The translations under genes and the position numbers were made by a program. A stretch of DNA of 34,699 bases from Fibrobacteria bacterium. GTDB taxonomy: Bacteria > Fibrobacterota > Fibrobacteria > UBA11236. Positions 1-9,228 of this stretch are shown here, piece after piece. The stretch lies in NCBI GenBank assembly GCA_017881725.1, contig JADGQO010000105.1, positions 1 through 34,699 of the forward strand, in the 5' to 3' direction. The notes below the pieces were generated by a model. The model did no database searches. It saw only the letters and a list, made by a program, of their open reading frames with translations, and was not told where the DNA came from. Position 1 is the stretch's first letter. Each line of letters starts with the position of its first letter.

Positions 1-349
1 ACCAGCCAATTTCCTCGATGTCGGCGGTGGCGCCAGCAAAGAGAAAGTGACGGAAGCCTTCAAACTGATTTTGAGCGACCCGAATGTCGAAGGCATCCTG
101 GTGAATATTTTCGGCGGCATCATGCCTTGCGATCGCATCGCGCGCGGGATCATCAACGCCGTCAAGACCACGGGCCTCAAAGTTCCGTTGGTGGTCCGTT
201 TGGAAGGTACCAACGTGAAAGAGGGCAAGGCCCTCATCGATCAAAGCGGGCTGGATTTGGTCAGCGCTGATAATCTGGACGACGCGGCCAAGAAGGCGGC
301 GCACAACGTGAAGGCCCTCGGCTCCAAGAGCGGCAAAGGAGCGAACTAA
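1..349 (+). CDS. sucC: Succinyl-CoA synthetase beta subunit, 3' end
   Basis: This is the C-terminal part of the ADP/GDP-forming succinate-CoA ligase beta subunit, which makes succinyl-CoA or the reverse with NTP in the TCA cycle. The reading frame is open from the window edge (base 2) and starts with [11 protein letters not shown], a hallmark of SucC. It continues with the C-terminal domain motif [16 protein letters not shown] and [13 protein letters not shown]. Only about 115 residues are visible, so the ATP-grasp domain lies outside the window. The stop is one base before the sucD start, so the two subunits are translationally linked as is usual. A purine-rich AAAGGA in the last codons serves as the sucD ribosome binding site. 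Confidence 0.97.
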   Translation, partial: PANFLDVGGGASKEKVTEAFKLILSDPNVEGILVNIFGGIMPCDRIARGIINAVKTTGLKVPLVVRLEGTNVKEGKALIDQSGLDLVSADNLDDAAKKAAHNVKALGSKSGKGAN

Positions 350-350
350 A

Positions 351-1232
351 ATGGCTATTCTCATCGGCAAGGACACGCGTCTCATCACCCAGGGTATCAC
401 GGGCAAGGCCGGCTTGTTCCATTCGCAAAAATGCCGCGATTACGGCACTCACGTCGTCGGCGGAGTCACCCCCAAGAAGGGCGGCACGACCGTGGACGGA
501 TTCCCGGTTTTCAATTCCGTCTCGGAAGCGGTGCAAGACACCGGCGCCAACGCCACCATGATTTTCGTTCCGGCTCCCTATGCGGCGGACGCCATTCTGG
601 AAGCGGCGGACGCGGGCATCCACCTGATCGTGGCCATCACGGAAGGCATTCCCGTTATGGACATGCTCAAGGTGCACAATTACCTGAAAGGCAAGTCTTG
701 CATCCTGATCGGACCGAATTGCCCTGGCCTCGTGACGGCGGGCGTGTGCAAGGTCGGCATCGCGCCGGGTCCTATCCATCAAAAGGGACGGATCGGCATC
801 GTGTCGCGTTCGGGAACCTTGACATATGAAGCGGTGCATCAAACCACCATGTCCGGCTTAGGCCAGACCACGGCCGTCGGCATCGGCGGCGATCCCATTC
901 ATGGGTTGTCCCATGTGGACGTGGTGAAAATGTTGAATGAGGATCCGGAGACGGAAGGCATCATCTTGATTGGTGAAATTGGCGGCAGCGACGAGGAAAT
1001 CGCCGCAGCTTACATCAAGCAGAACGTCAAGAAACCGGTGGTGGGCTTTATCGCCGGGGCTTCCGCCCCCAAGGGCAAGCGCATGGGCCATGCCGGGGCC
1101 ATCATCGACGGCGCGTCGGGAACGGCCGAGGCCAAGATCACCGCTCTGCGCGACGCGGGCGTGACGATTGCGGTTACGGCCGCGGAAATCGGGCAGAAGA
1201 TGGTCGAGGCCATGAAACGGGCCGGCAAGTAG
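351..1232 (+). CDS. sucD: Succinyl-CoA synthetase alpha subunit
   Basis: This is the alpha subunit of succinate-CoA ligase, partner of the upstream sucC product in the TCA cycle. It is 293 residues, close to the usual 289-300. The N-terminal CoA-binding Rossmann domain carries [12 protein letters not shown]. The middle has IGPNCPGL and the CoA-ligase loop [10 protein letters not shown]. The catalytic phosphohistidine is His247 in GHAGAIIDG. The ATG start lies one base after the sucC stop and has AAAGGA about ten bases upstream. Downstream lies a 154-bp gap before mdh that has no obvious strong terminator, only a short inverted repeat near 1283-1306, so read-through into mdh is possible. Confidence 0.98.
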   Translation: MAILIGKDTRLITQGITGKAGLFHSQKCRDYGTHVVGGVTPKKGGTTVDGFPVFNSVSEAVQDTGANATMIFVPAPYAADAILEAADAGIHLIVAITEGIPVMDMLKVHNYLKGKSCILIGPNCPGLVTAGVCKVGIAPGPIHQKGRIGIVSRSGTLTYEAVHQTTMSGLGQTTAVGIGGDPIHGLSHVDVVKMLNEDPETEGIILIGEIGGSDEEIAAAYIKQNVKKPVVGFIAGASAPKGKRMGHAGAIIDGASGTAEAKITALRDAGVTIAVTAAEIGQKMVEAMKRAGK

Positions 1233-1326
1233 GCCGAACCCTTCGCGGACATCCGCGGCCTGCGGCCCTCGTGGTTGACGAGCCCTGGAACCGACGGCGG
1301 CCAGGGTAACATTGAAGATACGGTAG

Positions 1327-2328
<1,002 letters not shown>

Positions 2329-2409
2329 ATCGAGTTGAATCGTCTCGGCAATAACGGCGGAAATCTCCGCCGGGGGTAAACTCTCGGCCTCGATAAATCA
2401 AAATCTTTA

Positions 2410-2437
2410 AACCCGCTTCCTGCGAAGCGGGTTTTTT
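2410..2437 (+). terminator. Rho-independent terminator after mdh
   Basis: A perfect 10-bp stem (AACCCGCTTC / GAAGCGGGTT) with a CTGC loop is followed directly by a run of six T. It lies about 80 bp after the mdh stop and closes the sucCD-mdh transcription unit. This is the clearest terminator in the window. Confidence 0.95.
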
Positions 2438-2576
2438 CTTGGATTGTCCTAACTGTCACTCCATGATGACGACTCGATCATCACCTCCCCGGATTTTGTC
2501 ATCGTTGGTGGTACCGAAGTTATGCAATTGGCTCAAGGTGCATTGCTCAAACCGAAAACCGGTTATATTTTTTCTC

Positions 2577-3869
2577 ATGCCCAGCTACTTTTGGCTTCCC
2601 GGTTACGACTCCTTGCATCGAATTCGGTCTCCTGGTTTAAGTGTCGCTTTCACGGTGCTGTTATCCCTGGCCACGATTATCGCACTCGTAGGCTGCTCGT
2701 CAAATAGTCCCTCACGCCGCGCTGAGGTGGATGGTCTCCAAATTATGGATTCGCCCGCAAGTTCAGAAGTCTATCTCATGTCCAATCAAGAACCGGAAAG
2801 TTTATCCCCGCGCGGGGTTTCCGGCTTGTCGGCTTCCCGATCATCGCCTTCCATGGCAAAGTCTAAGTCCGGTTCCTTTAGCCAAGGATACGCCCAGGCC
2901 CCACCGGCCCAATACGAACCTCGCGCCCCGGCGATTAAGCCCAGCGGAAAACGCATGGTGCATTATTCCGGCCAGGCCGATTTGCGTTCCACCGAACCGG
3001 AAAAAGTTTTGGATTCCGCCGTGGCGGTAGTGGAATCTGCGGGTGGATACCTGGAACAACGCGCCGGCCTCTTCGTGGCGCTGCGTGTCCCTGCCGATCA
3101 ATTCGACTCCTTGTTTCAGAGGCTCATGCGTCTCGCGGAAGTAGTCAGTTACAGCCAGAATGCGGAGGATGTCGGCGAGGCCATGCAGGATTTGGAAATG
3201 CGGTTGAAGGTGGTCACCGCGACCTTGGAACGCTTGGAAGGGCTGGTGCAAAAGGCCAAAACGGAAAACCAAAAATTGCGCCTGTTGAAGGAGTTAAAAC
3301 GGCTGCGGGAAGAGAAGGAAGTGTTGGAGTCCGGTCGGGCGGAATTGACGCAGAAAGCGAAGTTCGCGTCCATACAAATAAGGATGCAAACCCACACGCC
3401 GGTGGGCGACGGCCTGGATCATGCCGACTTGGCGGATTTCCTTTGGATTGGAAAACTGAACCCCTTCAACGAAAGTCGATTTTCGGGACGATCCAAATCG
3501 CAATTCGACGTTCCGGACGGCATGGTTAAAACCGGCACGTTCCGCAAGCCCTGGCGCGCCACCAGCGCGCAAGGTTCTGAGTTTTGGGGCACGGAATTGG
3601 GTGTGGGGCCCATCGGCGATAGCCGGTTTTGGGCCGAGGCGATTCGCTTCCGGCTTCGGGATGGATTCAAGTCGGCCGATACCAGCGCGGTTGGCGCATA
3701 CCGGTTTTGCAAGTTCCAATCGTATGGACCCACGCCCTATTTTTATTGGGTGGGAGTGCGGGCCACCGGCGACAACCTTGAGCTCGCCGAATTTTATTTT
3801 CCGAATCCGGACCAACAGAACAAGTTGCTTCCGGGCATTCTCGCGGCGGTGGAAAGGAAGTCCAAATGA
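2577..3869 (+). CDS. DUF4349-domain lipoprotein with extra C-terminal domain
   Basis: Probable lipoprotein of 430 residues. A hydrophobic segment ends in the lipobox LVGC (Cys40). A Ser/Pro-rich linker runs to about residue 122. A DUF4349 domain follows at about 125-272, with the typical plan: N-terminal strand (HYSGQADLRSTEPEKVLDSA), an alpha-beta part, and a long charged coiled coil at about 200-262. A separate C-terminal domain (about 316-430) contains RFWAEAIRFRLRDGF and FYWVGVRATGDNLELAEF. That domain resembles the small lipoprotein two genes downstream. The exact function of DUF4349 proteins is unknown. The start is uncertain: the frame is open back to 2439, inside the mdh terminator, and I chose the ATG that gives a compact signal peptide. 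The stop overlaps the next gene by ATGA. Confidence 0.82.
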   Translation: MPSYFWLPGYDSLHRIRSPGLSVAFTVLLSLATIIALVGCSSNSPSRRAEVDGLQIMDSPASSEVYLMSNQEPESLSPRGVSGLSASRSSPSMAKSKSGSFSQGYAQAPPAQYEPRAPAIKPSGKRMVHYSGQADLRSTEPEKVLDSAVAVVESAGGYLEQRAGLFVALRVPADQFDSLFQRLMRLAEVVSYSQNAEDVGEAMQDLEMRLKVVTATLERLEGLVQKAKTENQKLRLLKELKRLREEKEVLESGRAELTQKAKFASIQIRMQTHTPVGDGLDHADLADFLWIGKLNPFNESRFSGRSKSQFDVPDGMVKTGTFRKPWRATSAQGSEFWGTELGVGPIGDSRFWAEAIRFRLRDGFKSADTSAVGAYRFCKFQSYGPTPYFYWVGVRATGDNLELAEFYFPNPDQQNKLLPGILAAVERKSK

Positions 3870-4567
3870 GGAAATTCCTTTTCGCTGCAACCCTGATTCT
3901 GAGTCTACTGGCTATGGCTCAAATCACTTTTGCCGGTCCCAAACCTAAGGGGCAGTATCTCCCGGGCAACACGCAAGCACCGGCAGTGGAAATCGAAATT
4001 CCCAATCCAGTTTCGAGCCGTCCCGGCGGGCTCGCCGTAACTTTTTCCGCGGTTCTCCAAGTTGAGGAACCGGAAAAAGCGGCCGGACGAGTCGTAGCGT
4101 GCGCGGAATCCCTGGGCGGATGGTTCACATCGCGGAGCAAAACGGAATTGCAACTTCGCATTCCCACCCAGAAGGCGGATGAGTTTTTTGCAAGCCTGCC
4201 TAAACTTGGCGTGCTCCTAGATCGTAATCTGTCGACCCTTTCTTTGGCCGGAGAAAGGGAAGAACTATTGCATCGCTTGAAAGCGCGCAAAGCCACGCTC
4301 AACGATTATTTTGCCATGCTCAAGGAAAGCGGCGATTCCACCGTGTTTACCATCCAAAGTGAAATCGTGAATCTTCAAGAGGAGATTGAACAAACCACCG
4401 GTCAGGTCGAAAAGCTGCAGGATCGAATGGCGTACGCCCAGGCGACGGTGGATTTCCGCTTCCAGGAGCGCGGCGCTCCGTTGGCCACCGGCATTTCCCG
4501 ATTCCCTTGGTTGAATCGTTTGGGACTGCCGAACATGCGGGAGCGTTTTCGCTATGATTCGAAATAA
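3866..4567 (+). CDS. Second DUF4349-like secreted protein
   Basis: Predicted exported protein of 233 residues, with signal peptide at about 1-23 (cleavage likely after TFA). The mature part repeats the DUF4349 plan of its upstream neighbour in divergent form. It has EPEKAAGRVVACAESLGGWF, a strand ELQLRIPTQKADEFF, then two antiparallel helices (about 130-200) ending in a strand VDFRFQERG. No lipobox Cys is seen, so it may be periplasmic or tethered through its partner. The start ATG overlaps the upstream stop (ATGA) and the end overlaps the next gene by 14 bases, so the three genes form one translationally coupled unit. It is probably a paralogue that forms a complex with the first; that is inference. 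Confidence 0.8.
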   Translation: MRKFLFAATLILSLLAMAQITFAGPKPKGQYLPGNTQAPAVEIEIPNPVSSRPGGLAVTFSAVLQVEEPEKAAGRVVACAESLGGWFTSRSKTELQLRIPTQKADEFFASLPKLGVLLDRNLSTLSLAGEREELLHRLKARKATLNDYFAMLKESGDSTVFTIQSEIVNLQEEIEQTTGQVEKLQDRMAYAQATVDFRFQERGAPLATGISRFPWLNRLGLPNMRERFRYDSK

Positions 4568-5030
4568 TTGGAATGTCTTTTTCTGTCGCCTGGCGCCGAC
4601 GCTCGCGATCCTTGTCGCCGGCTGCGCGAATCATCCTGCGGTGCCCAATGATTTTGCGACCTACCCACGCGGTATCGTCTTCAAAGGCGACGTCCGGGCG
4701 GTAAGCGCCGATGGGGTATTGTATAGCGTTAGGGAAGAGCCCAACGAGCCGAAAGCGGATTTGGGGTTTTGGCGTGAGGCCATGAAAACGCGTATGAGCC
4801 AAGCAGGCTATCGCGTCGTTTCCGACTCAGACTTTACCATGCACGGCGCCAAAGGCGCGTTGATTCAGTTTGCCGCGCCCATGGGCAATCAGGATGAGCT
4901 GTACTGGATTGCCTTCTCGCTGTCGGTGTCTGGAAAGAAAATCCTGGTGGCGGAGGCCTCCGGTGAGGTCAAACGGTTTCTCGCCCGCAGAGAGGATATT
5001 CGTAACGCCATGGAAGCCACGGGCTGGTAA
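4554..5030 (+). CDS. Small lipoprotein, homologous to C-terminal domain of the first DUF4349 protein
   Basis: Predicted 158-residue lipoprotein: a signal segment ending in LVAGC (Cys24), then a single small alpha/beta domain. I do not recognise a named family. By eye it follows the order of the C-terminal domain of the protein encoded at 2577-3869: FWREAMKTRM against FWAEAIRFRL, then a Gly-Ala strand, then YWIAFSLSVSGKKILVAEA against YWVGVRATGDNLELAEF, then a C-terminal helix. The ATG lies inside the upstream gene (14-base overlap), with GGGAG about eleven bases before it. It is the last gene of the three-gene unit. No terminator is evident in the 172 bp that follow. Confidence 0.78.
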   Translation: MIRNNWNVFFCRLAPTLAILVAGCANHPAVPNDFATYPRGIVFKGDVRAVSADGVLYSVREEPNEPKADLGFWREAMKTRMSQAGYRVVSDSDFTMHGAKGALIQFAAPMGNQDELYWIAFSLSVSGKKILVAEASGEVKRFLARREDIRNAMEATGW

Positions 5031-5202
5031 ATCCACCAGCCATTGCTTGCTCCACATGGCTCCTTTACTATCACGCCCAACCGATTACGCCGAATTCGTC
5101 GTTTATGCGATGGTCGAATCTCTTCTTGCAACAACCAGGGCGGATTCGGCCGCGACTCCATGTCGTTGAACCTCCGCATAAACTCCACCTTTTATGAAAA
5201 TC

Positions 5203-7317
5203 CTAATTTTTCAGAACCTCCCGGTAAGGCTTGCCCAGTGCGTCGACCCGGTTTCCCCCTGGGCCGATTGCCGGGGTGGTCCATACGGGAAAATCCAAGA
5301 ACCGACCCGTAACCGCGCGGTTACGAGGGGCCGGCGCCGCCAATCCCACCACGCTTCCCGGAGGCGTGATGCTGAAGTTGTCGAATTGGGCTAAGTTCCA
5401 CCCATTCGTGCCTACGCCGGCATTGCCTTTGGAATACGATCCGTCGCTCGCCGTCGCCACCTGGGTACCATCGATCCATCCTTGGATGTTTTTCCCCTGG
5501 AACACCATTTTTAAAGTGTGCCACGATCCCACTGAGAATGTTTTGTTGCCGGAAGCCAGGCTTGACTCGTTCTTGTTGGACTGGCGGTTGAACAATCGCC
5601 AACTTCCCGTGCTCGAGATCTCGAGGAAATATCCCGGCACCGTGGTCTGCGAACCCAGATCGGACATGCGGCCCAAGATTTGAGCGGCCCCCGCTTGCTG
5701 CAGCAACACATCGCATTGCACCTGGTAATCGGTCCAACCCCGATCGCCGGCGATGGAGATGACGCCGGAGAAGTTCCCCGGCGGATTATTCCACAGTATG
5801 GGCTGGGCGGGAACGGTTTGGGCCACACAAATGCCCGCTCGGCCACCGGAACAACTATCGAGTATGAACGCGCCGTTCATGTCGGAAAACAAAGGCGCTT
5901 CCTCGTTCGGGGTGGACTCCTCGAAATTGTCGTAATACGGAATGGTCATGGATTTGGAGGCGGGCGGGGTCGTTGTTCCCTTGGTTTGGCCCGTGGTGGT
6001 GCTGAAGGTGTAGAGGCAGTTCTTATTCAAGGCCAAGGTATAAGTGCCATTCGTCAGCGGCAAATCTGTTTGCTTGGAAAAATAATCCGCTGAATTTCCA
6101 GAACCCAAATCGGTGCGCCAAACATGCACGGCACCGGTCTTTAAATCGGCCGAAGGCGTGAAGGTAAACGATTGATCCCCCCCGGCGGAAACCGTTTCCA
6201 CGATGATGCTGTAATCGCCTCCGGAAGGTGACTTCAAGGTTACGTAGCTGCCGTTATTACTGCTGCCGCCCAGGAATCCGCAGGCGTTGTCGAGGTATTG
6301 CCAACCCAGTTGGGTGAATTGAGTGGTGTGGGCGAAAACCCATACTAGTTTCCCGACTTCATAATGGCCCGACCAAGGCGTTTGCGCCAGCATCAAACCA
6401 TTACCGTCATAGGGCATGCCGGAATACACCGAGCAAATGAGCGGCCAAAATTGGTAGGAGGTCATTCTCCCGTTGATATAAGCCGAGTTGATTTGCTGGG
6501 CGGCTTCACCCGCGCCGCTATTGTAGTTGAGGCTTCCCCATTCGCTGGCCCAGAGGATTTTTCCCGATTGTTGCGCCGAAGCCGGGCTTGAGCCATTGCT
6601 GGGATAATGTTCCCCGATGACGTCCACGGAGTTCAGGAGAGTGGCATTCCCTAGGATATCCGGAAGATTGTCCCAACTGTTATCGTCGAAGGCAACGAGC
6701 TTGGTTGCTAATCCTTTCGCGACCAAGGCTGTTTTTAAATTGATAAACCAAGTTGCCGTTGCGGATTTGCTGTACCCTCGATTGCCGGACCCGACTTCGT
6801 TCCATCCGCCCATATAATCGATGGTGAGTCCGTAATCAGACAGGGCATGCTGAACCCAGCGGACCCTAAAATCAACATTGTCCTGACTCCAGAAATTTCC
6901 GTTGCCGATCCAGCCGGGCGCACCCCAGGCCAGGCCGTACAACTTGATATTGGGGTTGCGCGCCCTGGCTTGAGCCATGAGCCACCATTCGTATCCGCGG
7001 TGGTAGTCTTCCTTGCCTTTCACCGGCTCCGAGCTGGGCTCCGAGCCGTCCGTGGAATTCCCGTCGCCGCCTATTTCCACCTTGAAGGTTTGCAGGGACG
7101 CGCCGAAATTGGGTTTGAAGAGGTAGTCCAGAATCTCCTTGCGTTGCGCATCCGGGTAATCGATGAGGAGTCGTGAATTGCCTCCGCCCCCACTGGCGGT
7201 GCCGAGGCCGTCGAAGTTTCGTCCCGCTCCCTGTCCGTTGATCGCAATCTTGGTGTCCGCTTCCGCAATCCACACAAAACCCACCAGTATCCAAGGTCCA
7301 ATTTTATTTAGACGCAT
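5203..7317 (-). CDS. Secreted GH59 galactocerebrosidase-type beta-galactosidase
   Basis: Exported glycoside hydrolase of 704 residues that follows the full architecture of animal galactocerebrosidase (GALC, GH59). The family releases beta-linked galactose, classically from galactosylceramide. After a signal peptide (about 1-21) comes a TIM barrel with DGLGTASGGGGNSRLL, DYLFKPNFGASLQTFKVEIG, RGYEWWL, the acid/base Glu in GGWNEVG (about residue 174) and the nucleophile Glu in WASEWGSLN (about 259). SGHYEV and AHTTQFTQLGWQYL mark the beta-sandwich part. A lectin-like domain (about 460-675) ends in NLAQFDNFSI. Both catalytic residues are present. The ATG at 7317 is chosen because it gives the signal peptide and has AAAGGA upstream; the frame is open to 7389. 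The last 45 residues hold a possible degenerate sorting tail (DALGKPYREV). The true substrate in this organism is unknown. Confidence 0.93.
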   Translation of the reverse strand: MRLNKIGPWILVGFVWIAEADTKIAINGQGAGRNFDGLGTASGGGGNSRLLIDYPDAQRKEILDYLFKPNFGASLQTFKVEIGGDGNSTDGSEPSSEPVKGKEDYHRGYEWWLMAQARARNPNIKLYGLAWGAPGWIGNGNFWSQDNVDFRVRWVQHALSDYGLTIDYMGGWNEVGSGNRGYSKSATATWFINLKTALVAKGLATKLVAFDDNSWDNLPDILGNATLLNSVDVIGEHYPSNGSSPASAQQSGKILWASEWGSLNYNSGAGEAAQQINSAYINGRMTSYQFWPLICSVYSGMPYDGNGLMLAQTPWSGHYEVGKLVWVFAHTTQFTQLGWQYLDNACGFLGGSSNNGSYVTLKSPSGGDYSIIVETVSAGGDQSFTFTPSADLKTGAVHVWRTDLGSGNSADYFSKQTDLPLTNGTYTLALNKNCLYTFSTTTGQTKGTTTPPASKSMTIPYYDNFEESTPNEEAPLFSDMNGAFILDSCSGGRAGICVAQTVPAQPILWNNPPGNFSGVISIAGDRGWTDYQVQCDVLLQQAGAAQILGRMSDLGSQTTVPGYFLEISSTGSWRLFNRQSNKNESSLASGNKTFSVGSWHTLKMVFQGKNIQGWIDGTQVATASDGSYSKGNAGVGTNGWNLAQFDNFSITPPGSVVGLAAPAPRNRAVTGRFLDFPVWTTPAIGPGGNRVDALGKPYREVLKN

Positions 7318-7333
7318 TTCCTGTTCGTTCCTT

Positions 7334-7725
7334 TCAAAAATCCGTCGCCAGTATGTACCACCGATGGTATTCACCCGAGCCAAGTTCATTGGATTTCAAC
7401 TCGATGAAAGGATACATTTCCGAGCCTTCGATGGAAAAGTCGGTGAGGATAAAGGGGTTGTGGCTTGTGAATACGGTTTCTTCAGGCTTTCGATGTCCAC
7501 AAAAACCCCTGTGGACCCCGGCGCCATGCTGCGTCGTAACAGGGTAATGCGCCAATATGCGTCGACCAACTTAAAAGTCCCCAATCTTTTCACGGTGGAC
7601 CGTGATATTTGATCGGACCTGAATACGGCACGCAGATGATTAATATTCAGCTGGCACGACACAAAACTGCGCATTTCCAATCCCATGTGATCCCAGGGCG
7701 GAAGCCCAAAATACTTTTGTGGAAT
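7334..7725 (-). pseudogene. Probable frame-broken remnant of an unknown gene upstream of the GH59 gene
   Basis: Two minus-strand frames join into one plausible protein end. One frame is open from 7725 and reads RLGTFKLVDAYWRITLLRR then PGSTGVFVDIE. About 7470-7490 the coherent reading moves to another frame, with HNPFILTDFSIEGSEMYPF then GEYHRWYILATDF and a stop at 7334. That stop is 16 bases before the GH59 start, the spacing expected of an operon. I do not recognise the family. A single-base indel, or a sequencing error, would explain the break. The 5' part is not found: the first frame meets a stop at 7726-7728, with no good start or ribosome site. Confidence 0.38.
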
Positions 7726-8100
7726 TTAGCCCGTGATTTAATAATCCACCGAATCAAATCCCCTCAACTTTTTCTCCTCACGTTCCAAAACTCACCAATC
7801 CGGGTGGAACAGATTCGCACGGAAAAATTGTTCCGCTACGAAAACGATATAACGATGGCGTATCTAATATTCGCGAAGTGATGCAAATGCCGCCACGTCT
7901 GGACGCCGCGCGTTTGCCAAACACCGCTTTCGGTCCATCCACCTCAATGAGTTCGAGTCTACACTTCGCCCAAAACTAAGGTAGTGCGGAACGGTCTTTG
8001 ATTGGTGTGGGGTTCAGCGAGTGACGGATTTTTGGTTTACCACTGGTAAACCACCACCAAAATGCACAATATGAGATCGAACAGGTCATTGGAGCCACAA
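7726..8100. other. Non-coding stretch between the GH59 region and the GH26 remnant
   Basis: I see no convincing coding frame here on either strand. The sequence is more AT-rich than its surroundings. It presumably holds the promoters for the minus-strand GH59 unit and the plus-strand mannanase remnant, but I cannot name a clean -35/-10 pair. GGAG at 8091-8094 is the ribosome binding site of the remnant gene that starts at 8101. Confidence 0.5.
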
Positions 8101-9095
8101 ATGAACGTTAAGGGTATCATTGTCTTGACTGTCGCCGCGACGGTCCACTGCTTAGCCGCAGAGACTCGATAAACGGCGTTTCCCGAGGACAGATTTCCTT
8201 CCCGTACAAATCGATTTTCACCATCATCAAAGCGTCGGCGAAAATCAAATTGGAAGCGGGAGCGAACACGATTGAAATTCTCAAATCCTGGGGCTGGGTC
8301 AATATCGACTATATCGAATTGAGTCCCTACGTTGCGACGCCGTTTAACATCGCGCCAACCCTGGTCACGCCCAACGCTTCGGTCAACCCTCATCCGGAAA
8401 TTCTCCCAATACGGATTTCAACTTGAACAAGGCCTTCCTGGATTCCACCACCTACGCGGCCTTTGCATGAGTCCTCGGGCAACTGGTTCTGATGGGGATA
8501 CAAGGGTCCCAAGGCCTGCAAGGCGCTGTATCGGCTGATATTCGACCGGTTTACGATCACCCACGGACTGAGCAATTTGATTTGGGTTTGGGTTAAGGAC
8601 GAAGCCGGTGACGCTCCGGATTGGTATCCCGGCGACAACTACGTGGATATCATCGGCCGAGACTATTACTTCTATCCCCGCATCGCCAATCACGGATCCC
8701 TGGTCGCCTCGTTTGAAAAATTGAAAGACTTGTTCGGCGGTAACGATTGGAAATCGATCATGAATAACGATTACGTGATCACCCTGGACAAAATGCCGGG
8801 TTGGGCGAATTACACTCCACCGACCGCAGTGTTTCCCAATTCGGAAATCGGAACGGAATTTTCCGTCCGATATTTTTCGGGTAGCCTAGAAGTTACCTTA
8901 CCGAAAAAGGGCGCGGATATATTGGAGATTTTTGACATGTTCGGTAAGAGACTTGCGGTGTTGAACCCCGAGGGGCCAGTGACCGCAGGGGTGCACCGGT
9001 TTCGGCTCGACGGGACGATACGCGGCCTTTGCCTGATCCGGGCGCGAATGGGAGCGAATCGAATTATACGGCGCGTGACGGTTACGGCAACCTGA
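8101..9095 (+). pseudogene. Decayed secreted GH26 beta-mannanase with CBM35 remnant
   Basis: Pieces of a secreted mannanase remain in order. At 8101 an ATG with GGAG upstream encodes a signal peptide (MNVKGIIVLTVAATVHCLAA) that ends at a stop after 23 codons. From 8166, in another frame, come the last CBM35 strands (GQISFPYK, then GANTIEILKSWGWVNIDYIE) and a linker. At 8408 a third frame gives DFNLNKAFLDSTTYAAF of the GH26 barrel. The frame then returns with RPLHESSGNWF, holding the acid/base Glu, followed by a TGA (8490) where GH26 has Trp. GYKG, DRFTITHGLSNLIWVW and DWYPGDNYVDIIGRDYYF follow. The segment with the nucleophile Glu is missing between FGGN and NNDYVITLDKMPGW. A sorting-type tail (EIFDMFGKRLAVLNPEG) ends the frame. 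Stops, frame changes and deletions make it non-functional. Confidence 0.85.
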
Positions 9096-9104
9096 TTTGA
9101 CCAC

Positions 9105-9137
9105 CCGCGCAACCGGCCGACGCACGTGCGGTTTTTT
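9105..9137 (+). terminator. Probable terminator after the GH26 remnant
   Basis: CCGCGC (9105-9110) can pair with GTGCGG (9126-9131) with one G-U pair, and TTTTTT follows at once. The loop is long (15 bases), so the structure is weaker than the one after mdh. Its place ten bases after the remnant gene's stop supports the call. Confidence 0.5.
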
Positions 9138-9228
9138 CAATATCCTGTTATCCCCTCCCGGTTTTCCGGTGTAAAAGGGCTGTGTTTTAAAGAAACATTG
9201 CTCTACTTTTAGTGGTCTGGGGGAATAT

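Noticed and set aside
261-842. Long minus-strand open frame (193 codons) opposite sucD
   Set aside because: It is fully antisense to a clear sucC/sucD pair, has no family resemblance, and its His/Arg/Asp-rich composition is that of a shadow frame.
5043-5312. Plus-strand open frame between the small lipoprotein and the GH59 gene
   Set aside because: It overlaps the end of the GH59 gene, lacks a ribosome site and has a Cys/Arg-rich shadow composition.
5680-6093. Plus-strand open frame inside the GH59 gene
   Set aside because: It is antisense to conserved GH59 lectin and sandwich sequence and shows no protein-like motif.
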